A stretch of DNA of 26,543 bases, taken from assembly GCA_001598975.1 (NCBI GenBank), contig BBXU01000375.1, forward strand, positions 1 to 26,543, written 5' to 3'. A program made the translations under genes and the position numbers. This document shows positions 1-10,261 of this stretch, piece by piece (within the stretch, counting starts at the first letter, position 1; each line of letters begins with the position of its first letter). The stretch comes from Parachlorella kessleri. Taxonomy: Eukaryota; Chlorophyta; Trebouxiophyceae; Chlorellales; Chlorellaceae. The notes below the pieces were generated by a model. That model was given only the letters and a program-made list of their open reading frames with translations. It searched no databases and was not told the origin of the DNA.

Positions 1-2653
1 GGGGGGGTCTTCGCGACCATCAGCACTGACAAGGATCAGGGAAGGCCAGGCGTCGCCACACAACCAGCCCGTGCAGCACAGGCACAGCATGATGCCTCCC
101 CAACCCCACTCCATGCAGCGTACCCAAGCCGTCCCCTCCCTCCTCAGCCCCACGGGTTGTGCGGGCAGTGCCACTTGCCTGGACCAGGATTGCGAACTTC
201 CAGTTGGACATGGTGTACAGTTCAAAGTGCATGGGGATCTCCTGCACGGTGTCGTTCAGCAGGACCTGCAGGACAGCGGACAGAGTGGGGCAGAGCACAC
301 GCAGCATGCAGCTCAGGCAGAGCGCAGCATGTGGGAAGAGGCTATAGCCCTGCTAGCCTGGCTGCTCAAGTGCAACAACTCCCCAACTCGACAAAGGGTC
401 CAGGCGGCTCCCTGGCAGGCTTTTGCTCTGGCGCTGGAGGGCCGGAGAAATCGCGCCGCTGAATGCGGGGGGAGCCTGGGGAACAACCAGACATCTGCGT
501 GCCATGCACTGGCCACCCCAGAAGTGGCGCTGCATCACGTGCGGCTCCCTGGTACTCAAACACTGGAAAAACGGCTGCCAGGGAGCCGGCCAGGGTATTC
601 ATCTCAATACTACTGATAAGGAGCAGGGCAAGGCAGGGCCACAGCCAGCAAAACTGCAATCGCACATATGCTGCCATAAGGGGCGATAAAACCTCCTGGG
701 ATCACCCGACACAATATCCCAGACCCCCCCCCCCCTTCCCCCCCTCCTCCCACCCACCACCACTACCGTTAGACTCACCATGTGGTCCCGCAGCAGCCAG
801 AACTCATTGAACCACATGTGCGGCCAGTAGGTCATGGTTGACTCATCCACGGCCAGCACGTCCTTGTACTGGGGGGGGATGGCCTTCGCGGGGTAGTTGC
901 TGCGGCGGGCCGGGCAGCAGGCGCGCGCACAAGTCAGCAACAGCTGATCACCCTGGGCAAGCAGTGGCTGGCCCAATTTCGTCTAAATGGCGTCACCCCC
1001 AGAGTGGCCCCAGCACTCCAGAGCGTAATAGCTTTGGGTTTCGTGTCCCCCGGCCGCCCCCCTGTCCTGCCCCCGCCAACAATTCCGGCATGATTTTGCT
1101 CCGTCTCCCCGTCCCGCCCTTCTCCACCACAGTAGATCATCTCCCCACCCCACCCCCCTCCCCCTCACTCACCCCCACCCCTTACCTAAAGTCGTCCACC
1201 ACGGCCAGCGTGACGTTGGGCTTGAAGTAGGACACAATGACCGTCTCGTTGCTGGCGCTGTGCGTCTGGCTGGCCTTGCCGTCGGTGCTGTTCTTGCCAG
1301 ACAGCAGGTTCACGCCCTCCTTGGCCTGGGGGAGAGGGGGGGGGCGTATTAGTCTAGATTACTCTGGTTTGATCTAGCCTAACAGTGTTCCACTAGCTGA
1401 CCATGCTGCAGTGAGTCCCCCAAGTGGGGCCAACAAAAAGGCAGGAGCCAGAGGGCCAGAGTATTTTGGAGTATGTCGTTGGCTGCTTCATTTTCTGGCA
1501 TGCTAGAAGTCTCTATCAAGAACGGCCCAGCAATACTTGGTACCGCTGGAATGCCACCTCGCTGCCCAGGCAGACGCACACCACCCTTGGCAGGAAATGA
1601 CAGCAAGTACGTCAGAGGTGCGGACGCACTCGGCTTCAACGATGCGCAGGCCCCCTACCCGTGCCCCCAGCAGGCCAACACCTCATCAGCAAAAATAAGG
1701 AGGAGGGACGACGCGCCTCGTCCCACAGCCCTCAAACCTAAGCCCCAGACGCGCAGCCACTATCAAAGCTATCTGTGAATCTACCAAAAGCAAATGTGGA
1801 GCGCTTGCCCACCTTGGGTTTGGGCAGATACGCCACCAGCTCCCGGCTGCGGGCAAACGTGGCCCCCTTGTCAAAGAAGTCGTCCTTGGGGCTGGGGCTG
1901 GCCCCGGGCGGCGTGAACACCGCGTGCACCCACACGCTGCCGTTGTGTTGTACCGCGTGGCTGGGGCGGTACACGTAGGTGTACCGCTGCTCCTTGCCCC
2001 CCGCCAGCTCCACGTCTGAGGCCACCCACACGGGGTCGCTGCTGCGGGCTGCCGCCCTCCAGCTGGGCTCCTCCGAGATGAAGAAGTGGGCGTCCATGGG
2101 GGTGTGCTTTGCAAAGCGTGGGGCCAGCGGCGGGGCGGCGCCCGGGGCGCCGGCGCCCTGCTGCCCGCCCTGCTTGTTGCCGCCCATGAACGTCTTGAAC
2201 ATGTACCTGCTTGCAGGCCGAGAAGAGGGGTTGGTAGGGTGCAGCCGCGGTCAACCAGACTCTCATCGACTGGAAACCAGGGCTGTCGTCCTGGTGCTGC
2301 CCCTATTGCAGCGACCGTGCCTTTCATCCAGCGACCGAGCCTAGGCGGTCAGTTCAACCCCTGCTCAACCCTGACTCTCAAGGCCACTTTATCGGCCACT
2401 GCAGCCCTGGCAAATGAGTGCCGGCACACTCCCAAAGTTTTATACCGCAGAGAACCCAGCGCCTAGCTTCTGCCGTTGCCAACATCATAGTCCAGTCTGC
2501 CAACCACCCGGTGGGAAGGCACCTGTGGCAACCCACTCACCACATCATGGCAGCACGCAGGATGCCACCTATCATCCCGCCGCCTCTCTGCTGTTGCTGG
2601 CCGCCCTGTGCGTTGCCATTGCCAGCTGCTGCTGGCTGTGCTGCAGGCGGCAT
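1..2653 (-). CDS. CLPTM1: CLPTM1-family multi-pass membrane protein (3' end cut by window edge)
   Basis: The exons, in gene order, are 2653-2541, 2206-1813, 1325-1186, 899-779 and 265-179. All joins keep frame and give 285 residues, so only the N-terminal part of this protein family is present. CLPTM1-like proteins are ER or plasma-membrane proteins with a large N-terminal non-cytosolic domain before a multi-span C-terminus. Visible hallmarks are a hydrophobic segment near residues 27-45 (IGGILRAAMMWYMFKTFMGG), the block TPMDAHFFISEE, a QHNGSVWVHAVFT strand, KPNVTLAVVDDF, YWPHMWFNEFWLLRDHM and IPMHFELYTMSNWKFAILVQ. All follow the order seen in human CLPTM1. The start is the first ATG of the exon carrying the signal-anchor-like segment. 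The last visible intron has a GC donor (CAG|GCAAGT, GC at 178-177). The transmembrane core lies beyond position 1. The family assignment is firm from motif order; the exact function in algae is unknown. Confidence 0.9.
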
Positions 2654-3247
2654 GCTGCCGAGGCTAAGCTGGGGTGCTGCTTAGCTGTATGTACTGGTCG
2701 GCACCTTCACCTGCAAGAACAGGGAGGCCACAAATAGGCTCCAGAGTACAGACCATAAGGCACATATAACCACCAAAGACTGTGCTGACGGATGCACCCC
2801 ATGCAGTGTTGTCCGTGATCGACGCCATGATGGACAGCAGCATGTAATTTGGGTCCCAGCTCACCCCTTGCTGACAGAAGTTTCGGCTAGCTTGCGCTGC
2901 AAGGGCGAGGTTCCTGCTTCTGACTTCGGGTGTCCCCTCGCAGACAGTTATCAATTGTATTGTCTCAAGGACATGCGGGGGAAGTCAGGGAAGGTCCGGA
3001 GGCCGTCCTATTCCGCTTCCTCCCTTGGGGCGCTGGAAGTGCTCCCGCTTAAAAACTAAACTAGGTCGATCAAACCATATATATGTGTCTAAACTGGAGA
3101 TTTACCAACGCATTTTGCATAGCCACTCCCTCAACGCAAGTCATCAAACCCATCCATACTGTTTGCCTACTCCCATTCTGGGCGACACTCTACAAGCGAG
3201 CTACTGGGGGTCCGTGACAATACCTGATATTGTACGGCTGCGTTGGT
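2654..3247. promoter_or_regulatory. Divergent 5' region between the CLPTM1-like gene and the uL18m gene
   Basis: The two flanking genes point away from each other, so this 594-bp stretch should hold both promoters and 5' UTRs. An AT-rich patch with CATATATAT lies near 3075-3085, but neither orientation is clearly a TATA box. I see no conserved coding sequence here; the open frames present have no recognisable similarity and no matching splice sites. Confidence 0.45.
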
Positions 3248-3924
3248 ATGGGGTGCATGGCAACGCCAGCCTCACGGGTGAAGCCTCACCACCTGCGCCT
3301 CTTCTTCACAAACAAGTACGCCTACGCACAGATATGGCGGCTAGCTGACAACCGGGTCGTAGCAGCAGCCTCCACGGTAGAGAAGGCGCTGCAGGAAGGC
3401 TTGGGCTCCAAGGCTGACAAGATTGCAGCAGTCAGGTGTGTGGGTAGGGCTGCTTGGCGGGGCGCTCCAAAGTTTTGGGGGGGGGAGCCCTCAGGTCACA
3501 CAGCTGGTCTTTGTTTGCAGCGCTTGGCAGTGTCTGCCAGGGGTGAGAGCCTGACACGGTGCCAGGCAGGTTGCTGGTGCCCCATGGGGATAAAAGTACT
3601 CTGAAATATGAAACACTAGAAGACCACACGACCAAGGGAAGGCTGACCCACATACAGGGTTGGCAGCGAACATGGAGCAGGTGCAAGGCAATTGCACTTC
3701 ACGTGGGCCCTGGTCCTAGAAAGTCCCTGCCGCCAGTGGGGAGCTGTACCATTTCTCAGTGCTCCCCAGTGATGAGCCGCAGGGTGGGCCAAGCGGTAGC
3801 TCAGCGGGCGCAGCAGGCCGGCGTGGATGCCGTCCACTGGCCGCGGAAGCGGGGCCAGCGGTACCACGGCAAGATTGCAGCCATGATAGAGGCCCTCAGG
3901 GGGCAAGGTGTCAAGCTCATATAG
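3248..3924 (+). CDS. Mitochondrial-type large-subunit ribosomal protein uL18 (L18p/L5e family)
   Basis: There are two exons, 3248-3435 and 3783-3924 (stop TAG 3922-3924), joined in phase 2 across a 347-bp GT-AG intron (CAG|GTGTGT ... CCGCAG|GGTGGG). The product is 106-109 residues. It has the uL18 pattern: HHLRLFFTNKYAYAQIW (first beta strand), VVAAASTVEKALQEGL, then VGQAVAQRAQQAGVDAVHWP and the C-terminal RYHGKIAAMIEALRGQGVKL. This matches the short plant mitochondrial L18 proteins better than bacterial-type L18. The protein would bind 5S rRNA or the central protuberance of the organellar ribosome. Two in-frame ATGs are possible, 3248 and 3257; the second has the better context (GCATGG). No clear targeting peptide is visible. 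Mitochondrial rather than plastid location is inferred from resemblance to plant mitochondrial L18. Confidence 0.87.
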
Positions 3925-4716
3925 CGGGGGCCCTCTAAGGAGGATCGGAGAGGCTGCCGCTGCTGTTGTTTAGGTGCGCTGTGCCTGCCCTGCCGCGTAG
4001 CTACTACAGCGTCAGCGTACCTTGGTATCCTCAGGTTTGTACTCTTTCAATAGTTGGCATTAATGGGTGGCAGAGTGCAACAGGCAGTAATGGCTTTGAT
4101 GGCTTTTGACATGCACCAGCGGTGGAAGGGGTGCTTGCAAATTGAGATTGCAACTCAAAGCACAGGGATTCACCGTCCCGTTGGTTGGGATGCCTGCTGT
4201 GCCGCGGCACGGGGCAGTTTGAAAAGTGCGCCCTTTGGTGCGCCTCTCTGATGTTACTGCTGACGGGGGTAGTTCCTTGCTGGTCACCTGCTTTCGCATA
4301 GAGGTTAGTGCCTGCTATACTGTTTTCCCCGCTGGTCGGCTAGTAGGGTTGTGCCCACGCTGCTAAAAGTAGTACACAGCCTACTTAGGGGGCACCGTGT
4401 AGGAAATAAGCCTAGTGGTAGGTGTGATGAAACAGCACCCTGCTTGGCTCCAAAAGCTCTTGTTCCACGTGCACGAATAAGTCAAAAAAACTGTTAAGTC
4501 ATTCCAATGTCACTCAGCCTGCATTCTCAGTCAGGGGAATTAACACCAACGTGGTCTGAAGAAGGGTGCAGTGAGGTCCATGGAAAAGTACTCAAGCCCG
4601 ACAAGAGCAAGTCGTGCGCAGCAACCAGCAGCAATATCCGCAGCTTGAAGCACATCTCTAGACAAACAAGGCTCCTTCTACAGCACAGCAATCTTTCTTA
4701 GCTCTCTAAGCTCACT
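3925..4716. other. Convergent intergenic region between uL18m and ING
   Basis: This region holds the 3' flanks of two genes that face each other. Only short unsupported frames occur. I see no tRNA-like, repeat or coding signal, and no clear TGTAA-type polyadenylation signal close to either stop codon. Confidence 0.4.
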
Positions 4717-6403
4717 CTACTTTTTGATTCCCAGCTTCTTCCTGCAGTCTTTGCAATACCACTTCCCTGCAGCAAGCACCATTAGGCAGAGAACCTTGTC
4801 CATTTCCATTTGCATTCCTTTGAACATCTCCAAATGCAGTTCCTATCCTTTCACTTGCATTTCCATCTTGCACGCAGTTCATTCCAGTGAACTTATGCAA
4901 TGATAGGGACATCCTCACTTTGCTGGCAATGATGATGCAGGCCAGCTGCCCAAGGCAAGCACCCCCTGCCAAAACAGGCCTTCATGCGCAAGCCTCTCAC
5001 CCCGCCCACCTTTGGGTTTGGTGTCTGGTGTGAGGCACACACAGGCCAGGTGGAACCACTCGACAGAGCAGTCGTCGTTGTCGCAGCCAATCATTTCGCC
5101 AAAGGATATGCGGTTGCAGTGACAATAGGTAGGCTCGTCAGGCCCTGCCAATGCCAGCGCTGCTTCGTACGAGTCCGGTGCGGGCGCACTGACTGTGGAA
5201 TCCTCTGCAGGCGAATACAGGAAGCCAGCATTGACCATGGGTTGTTCGTGGTGCAGGGCCCCCCTTTGAAGCCCGACGGCCGGGCAGATGATCCTCCGGC
5301 CGCCATGCAGTCGCTAGCCTCCACCTTTTATACATGTGCAGAAGAACAGCTACCTTGGTGTGCTAGGCTGAATGCAGGACCAACCTGCGCCAGCTGCACT
5401 CCGTCTCTGCCCAAGCATTTACCACAATAGGTCCGAAAAGCACACCCCTCCAGGCTCCTCGGTGACACAGGGACCAGGCAAAAGCGCACACCTGCGACGC
5501 CTGCCTTCTTCTTCTGCCGCCCGTCGTCTGCTGGCTGCGTGCCCGGCGGCGGCTGCGTGGGTGGCAGCCCCAGCCGCACCCGCTCCTTGTCAATCTCAGC
5601 ATCGAAGGCTTTGAGTTCCTTGTCAAGCTTCTGTATATGCCGGTCCACGTAGTCATATATCTGGTGGGCCAGCTGCACCTGCGGAATGCATTGCCATAAC
5701 ACTCTTAGAGTGACCGTTCATGCTCGCAGGGTCACTCGGCTAGCTATCTGTGCTGCTGCTACACAACACCTAGGTGCTGGCTAACTCCTAAGCAGCAGGG
5801 GTGCCTAAAAGCTGGCCGGATCAAGACATACAAAATATAACCCACCTTCTCTTCCGATAACTTGATGAGCTCGTTTGTGTTGCGCTCTATTCGATCCTGC
5901 AGCTCGCCGGTTGCTGCCGAGCCCCCCGTCGCTGCTGCACCTGCAGAGCTGACCCGCTGTCGCTTGTTGGGCGACTGCAGTGTGTCGCCTGCAGCAGGGC
6001 AGTGACATACTGAGCTGCTAACACACGTCTCTTCTGTTATACCTGGGCTCACAAGGCCTGAACCTGAACAATGACCCCCTTTTTCACTGGAGACTCAACT
6101 TTTCCCAACAACAAGCAACCGGTTGGGCTCCCTCCAAGCTCTCACCTTGCTGCTTCTCCGCCAGCTCCTTCAGCTGCTGCAGGCAGTCTTCGTCGACCTG
6201 CTTTTCTAGCTGGTGTGTTCGCTCATCGAGCTCCCGCATAAGCCTAAACTTCCGATGCAGCTCGGCAGGTACATCGGCAACACCTGCAGGGCGTCAACAG
6301 AGTGCTAAGTATGATCAGATAAACATAAGCACAACGCGCACAGGGACAGCTGGGAAGGTGGTGCAGGCTCACTTGCTATGAACGTGCGCAGGTAGCTCGT
6401 CAT
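4717..6403 (-). CDS. ING-family PHD-finger chromatin protein
   Basis: Exons in gene order are 6403-6373, 6283-6146, 5988-5846, 5678-5492, probably 5393-5354, then 5263 (or 5293)-5010, and 4766-4717. Phases agree and give about 280 residues. The N-terminal ING dimerisation helices read [28 protein letters not shown] and [27 protein letters not shown]. The C-terminal PHD finger reads [20 protein letters not shown]...EWFHLAC...[10 protein letters not shown], with all eight Cys4-His-Cys3 zinc ligands. Family knowledge: ING PHD fingers read H3K4me3 and target histone acetyltransferase or deacetylase complexes in the nucleus. The last exon encodes only the final two zinc ligands and a basic tail ending at TAG 4719-4717. 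The linker between 5492 and 5263 is the least certain part, since one small exon was chosen by phase. A transposon lies only 93 bp upstream of the ATG. Confidence 0.92.
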
Positions 6404-6487
6404 GAGAGCAGTAGTGGGCTTTTCAGAAATTTCAAAGTGCTGCACTTCAGCATTGGTTCCCCTCCTAGGAACACCGCCCGGAGTTCC
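6404..6487 (-). promoter_or_regulatory. Remaining proximal 5' flank of ING, truncated by transposon insertion
   Basis: Only this stretch plus the 9-bp target duplication separates the ING start codon from the transposon end. The frame here is open but has no ATG upstream of 6403, so it is read as 5' UTR or promoter. Before insertion it was continuous with 15981-16164. Confidence 0.55.
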
Positions 6488-6496
6488 GGGAGGAAG
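6488..6496. repeat. Left target-site duplication GGGAGGAAG
   Basis: This 9-bp sequence is repeated exactly, in the same orientation, at 15972-15980, immediately outside the inverted terminal repeats. Nine base pairs is the usual duplication length for Mutator-like elements. Confidence 0.88.
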
Positions 6497-6570
6497 CCCG
6501 CCGTGACGTCTCACCAGGATTCCCTTTCACCAGGGTTAGTCACGGTGCCACATGTCCGCCCCGAAATGTC
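6497..6570 (+). repeat. Left terminal inverted repeat of the transposon
   Basis: The outer 22 bp match the right end perfectly and contain a GTGACGTC core. TCACCAG occurs twice here (6511-6517 and 6527-6533) and may be a transposase-binding repeat. Inner similarity (ACATGTCCGC...CCCGAAAT against ACATCTCCGC...CCCGAAT) is patchy, so the inner border is approximate. Confidence 0.85.
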
Positions 6571-6792
6571 TGGCGATTCCTTCGCGCGCAAGAAATTTTT
6601 TTTCGTTTGTTCCTTCCGCTGCTTGCCGGTCATTGTGCACTTTGTCATTTGTGTATTGCTGCCGGCTGACGCGGTCCCTTCGGGCCAGGTCCCCTGACAC
6701 CTAGGCAACGATGGCAATACTTAACCTGGTCCTGCCAGCCGTCCCACACTTCCACATACTGGTGCTTCTCGGCGACCTCAGCGTTCTTAAGT

Positions 6793-7810
6793 ATGGAGAC
6801 TTGGTGGGCGGAGCGGAATATCAAGGAGGTGTTGCAGGAGCTGCATGTCCAGCATGCAGGCAAGGCTGGTTGGGCTATTCTGCCAAACCCTAAAGCTTGC
6901 ATGCCTCAGCATGATCCAGAGGTTGTCGGGCTGTTGGTCAGGGACCACCTGTGCCGCCAGCTGTACTGATTGTCTGCCAGCTCCTGCCTCACCTTGATGT
7001 TTGTGCACGGCTGGCAAACGCTGCCCTCTTCTCAAACCCCTTGCCAGGACAGCGCTGGGAGACCCTGCTTGACGAGGGGGCCAAGACAGAGGCGGCCATG
7101 CGCCTGCTGTCCTGCCTGTTTGGCAGGGCGCATAGCCTCCATGATGTGTTGCTCGCTGGCACCGTGGAAGAGTGGGACCTGAAGAATATGGCGATTATGC
7201 TGACCAACCTGTGGAGGATTGGGAGGTGTGCTGCAGTGTTGTAGTGCAGGCGGTGGTGCTCTATAGTTGTAGCACCTGGCATTGAAGTCTCCACGAGTGC
7301 CTTGCTGGTATGCCATAGGCATTGTATGTCCAGCGTGACACCTTTAGTGCTGGTACTGCAGGATTTGTTGAGGCTGACCGAGGAGGTCAACCTCATCACT
7401 CCGCCCAGCTCGCCGCTTACGCACCCAGGCCCTGCCCAGCCAGCAGCCGCAGAGGAAGGTGAGCTGGGGTCGATGCTAGTTGGCTTTTGGGAAGAACTGT
7501 CAATAGGACCGTGGCAGCCTCCTGCTGACCGAGCATGGGGCAGGCTGCGCATATCATGTTATGCTCGGGCACCTACCTCCAGGTTGCATCCCTTTAAGCG
7601 TACATGCCTGCACCATCCTGACCGGGGCCCTACCCTGCTGCAGTGCAACAGCCGATGCGCCCCGCCCCGCAGCAAGTGGACATTGACCTGGCAGGGTCAC
7701 CAATGTCCCCACTGTCCCCACCAGCTCGGCGGCAGCGGGTGGGTGCAGGAGCCAGTGCGCCGGCAGCATCCACTGTGTCATCCTCGGGTGGCTACCGTGC
7801 TGTGGTGCCA

Positions 7811-7848
<38 letters not shown>

Positions 7849-9092
7849 AGCGGCAGCGGCAGCGGTAGCAGCACCCCCAAGGGCCGGCCCCCGGCGAAAA
7901 CTGGCCCAGCGTGTGTCAGGGGTGGTGCTAAACTACAATGACCCAAAGTTCCTCCTGACGGGCGGTCCTTTGGGCCTGGCGTCGACACCCCGCGCCGCAC
8001 CAGCTGGAGGCGAGACGGGTAAGTGTCAGCTGCGTGCACCTGCCACCCTTGTGCGAGCACTCCTTACTGTGTGCCTCGCCATATGTATGCATCCAAAGGC
8101 TTGGTTGGCGGGTCTGCCAGCTCTGTTGCGTAAGTCTTGCTCGGCTCAGCCTGGGTGGCTAGCATGGTGAACCGTGTCAGTCGTGCCAGCCATCGCACCT
8201 CGCTGCAGGGTCCTTTGCGGGTCCCCTGGTTTACCCCGACTCCACGTCTAGGACAAGCTTCCTGGAGCGGGTTCTGGAGCGGGTTCCTGCGGGGAATGTA
8301 GCGAATGTGAATGGGGACAGGCTGGTGCTGCGGAAGCTGCCCAGCTACCACCCCTTTGACGCTCCGTTCCTGCTCTGCCCAGGATCAGCTAGCGGTGCGC
8401 CTGCTCCATTACACTTGGAATATGATGTGTTGGGCATTCCGCACTGCGGGGGCGGTGTTATGACACGTGGTGTTTCTGGCGTCTCATAAGTCCATGTGGG
8501 AAGGTTGTGGCGCTTACGGTTCCAGGAGGCAGCCCGTGCTTAGCTTTTGTGCCCGGTGCTGTTCACTGTCTTGCTCTGGTACCACTGCAGGCCAGCTTTT
8601 CACAGACTTGAAATGCAGCGGCTGCAAGGACAAGCTGGGCGCTAAGAAAGCGCAGCCCCCCTACATAGCAGCAGCATCCGAATCCAGGCAAGTACGATGG
8701 TCTGTTGGCAGACCATCAAGGGGCCGGTTGGACCACGTGTAGCCTTACGCGTTGTGGCTTTTATTTTCTCGTGTCGAATGCCGTCTAGGCTTATTCCTTC
8801 CCTGGTTGGCGGCAAGTAAAAGCATTGATAGGGTGACGTATGTCTGAAATGTGTGTCCGCTGCCCTCGGCAGCAAGCACAGCAGGCACAGGTTGCTTTAT
8901 GTCTGAAGTGTGTGTCCGCTGCCTCGAGCCTGCAGGCGGGCGTGGGGTGGCCGGCGTGGTTTCTTCAAGGACTTTGTGGGCGTGCGGTACTATCACAACC
9001 GCACCTGCTTCCGGAGTGCTACAGCTGGACAGCCAGACCACTGGAAAGCAGCAGTAGACAGCCCGATGCTGCCGCTAATGTTCCTTGAATAG
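6793..9092 (+). CDS. Unassigned second protein of the transposon
   Basis: Supported exons are 7644-8018, 8209-8394, 8591-8687 and 8936-9092 (stop TAG 9090-9092), joined in frame. They are preceded by a segment ending at 7225 or 7235 and one at 7373 (or 7362)-7458. The first exon starts at ATG 6793 (METWWAERNIKE) and its 3' border is unresolved; GAG|GTGTTG at 6828 spliced to 6981 keeps frame. The N-terminal half is helical (WETLLDEGAKTEAAMRLLSC ... LKNMAIMLTNLWRIG), the middle is a Pro/Ser/Ala-rich linker with a long alanine run, and the C-terminal half is basic (RRGFFKDFVGVRYYHNRTCF). A possible zinc site is C-x2-C (LKCSGC) plus H-x3-C (HNRTC), split over the last two exons. The last intron uses a GC donor (CAG|GCAAGT, 8688). 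I do not recognise the family. Its place opposite the transposase recalls mudrB of MuDR, but no similarity to it is claimed. Confidence 0.6.
7812..7868 (+). repeat. GCG/GGC microsatellite encoding polyalanine
   Basis: A nearly pure (GCG)n tract with a few GCA variants lies in frame in the second transposon gene and encodes about 18 alanines. It is likely to vary in length between copies. Confidence 0.85.
8839..8923 (+). repeat. Local 59-bp-period duplication in the last intron of the second transposon gene
   Basis: A 26-bp block (TATGTCTGAAATGTGTGTCC...) at 8839-8864 recurs at 8898-8923 with one mismatch. The second copy lies just upstream of the 3' splice site used at 8935/8936. Confidence 0.75.
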
Positions 9093-10261
9093 ATGGCTAG
9101 TCCGTGCTTGTCGATTGTTGATTGGTACTAGGGACAGAAGGCAGGCATCTGGCAGAGCCTGTTGCTAGTGTGGGCTGATTGGTGGCAGTCGTTTTCAATA
9201 GGCTGGGGGTTGCCTGTAGGGAAGGCGGAGCGCAGACGTGGAGTCGGTGTGCGTATAGGACTGCGGAGAATGAGGACAGCGGTGAATGCTCTGGTGCTTT
9301 GTTTAACTTTGCGGCCAGTGGGTCCCCCCCCGCCCCTGCTTGGAAATGAAAAGCAGGAAATGAAGCACGGTTAGTAGAAGGGACAGTTGAGCTTGGATGT
9401 GGGGCAGTAGTACGTGCTGCCCGGGGCTAGGTGGTCTAATCAACGATCACCACTGTTGTTAGTATGGGTGGCAGGTAGTGCGAACGGGGAGTAGACCTGG
9501 GCTGGACTGGACTGACAGGGCTGGATGCAGAATGAGCCTGAGTCTTGCCTGAGTTCTGTTGTGCTTGCTTTACTGTGTGTGAACCCCTGTTTGCTTCTCC
9601 CCTGAAGCCGCTTCGGCAATCTCAGTCCTGTCAAACAAGGTACTGCACGCTGGTGTAGCCGACCTCGTCATAGCCTTGCGGAAGTTAGGCAGCACATGTG
9701 CAGTTTACTGTATGGCGGTAACAAGAGAGAGCTGTCTCGACAGACAGGGGGGTTGTGGTGAGCATCATACCCTACACGCCACCCTAGACTATGGGAAGCA
9801 TATGGAAAAACTCGGCCGGTGCGCTGTTAGCCTTAACCGTTAACGGGCTGCGCTCCCGGTCTCTTTCAATCCCAGGCTGCTGCTTGCTAGCATGCGCACG
9901 GCAGACTGGCCGGTTGGGATCTGCGGCCGCCAGTGCAGTGCAGCAAACCCTGCATGCCGGGCAGGGAGTACATGTTGCACCAAGCCCTGCTCCTGCTGTA
10001 TGACCCAAGGGTTGGCTATGCACTGGTAACCACATGGTGCCTACACCCAGCACATAGCAAGGCCTCCAGCAACAATGTAAATGCAGCTGCAAGGTGGCTG
10101 GGAGATGCCATGGCGTCGACTCAAGGCCCCTTGAACACCCTCCTGTTCAGTAAGCAATCTGTGCGACTCGCAAGCAATTGACCAATACTGAACCTTGCAA
10201 GGACAGCCACAGCCGAATACAGTGCGTTGTCACCTATGCACAGCTGTTGTGCGAGCCATGC
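9093..10261. other. Central spacer between the two convergent transposon genes
   Basis: The spacer holds the 3' flanks of both element genes. The only recognised content is the dispersed repeat at 9459-9558. An open plus-strand frame around 9950-10090 has no start context, splice partner or similarity that I can recognise, so it is not called as a gene. Confidence 0.45.
9459..9558 (-). repeat. Dispersed repeat, copy 1 (inside the transposon)
   Basis: Read on the minus strand, the first 50 bp from 9558 match 20004-20053 exactly. Similarity continues to about 9459 after an indel of about 10 bp and scattered substitutions. The sequence is non-coding in both places. No terminal repeats or target duplication are visible, so the element type is unknown. 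Confidence 0.85.

Noticed and set aside
2664..2954. Minus-strand open frame upstream of the CLPTM1-like start
   Set aside because: It has no similarity to CLPTM1, and the ATG at 2653 begins the exon with the conserved membrane segment.
6480..6540. Initial idea that the shared CCTGGTGAGACGTCACGG block at 6.5 kb and 15.95 kb is a common bZIP promoter element of two divergent gene pairs
   Set aside because: The blocks are inverted, extend into imperfect terminal repeats and are flanked by an exact 9-bp direct repeat, which transposon ends explain better.
7554..8060. Minus-strand open frame with a long proline run
   Set aside because: It is the antisense shadow of the polyalanine microsatellite in the plus-strand gene.
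9933..10181. Plus-strand open frame with a hydrophobic stretch (YMLHQALLLLYDPRVGYALV) in the transposon spacer
   Set aside because: There is no supported start, no splice partner and no known family; it may be decayed sequence.
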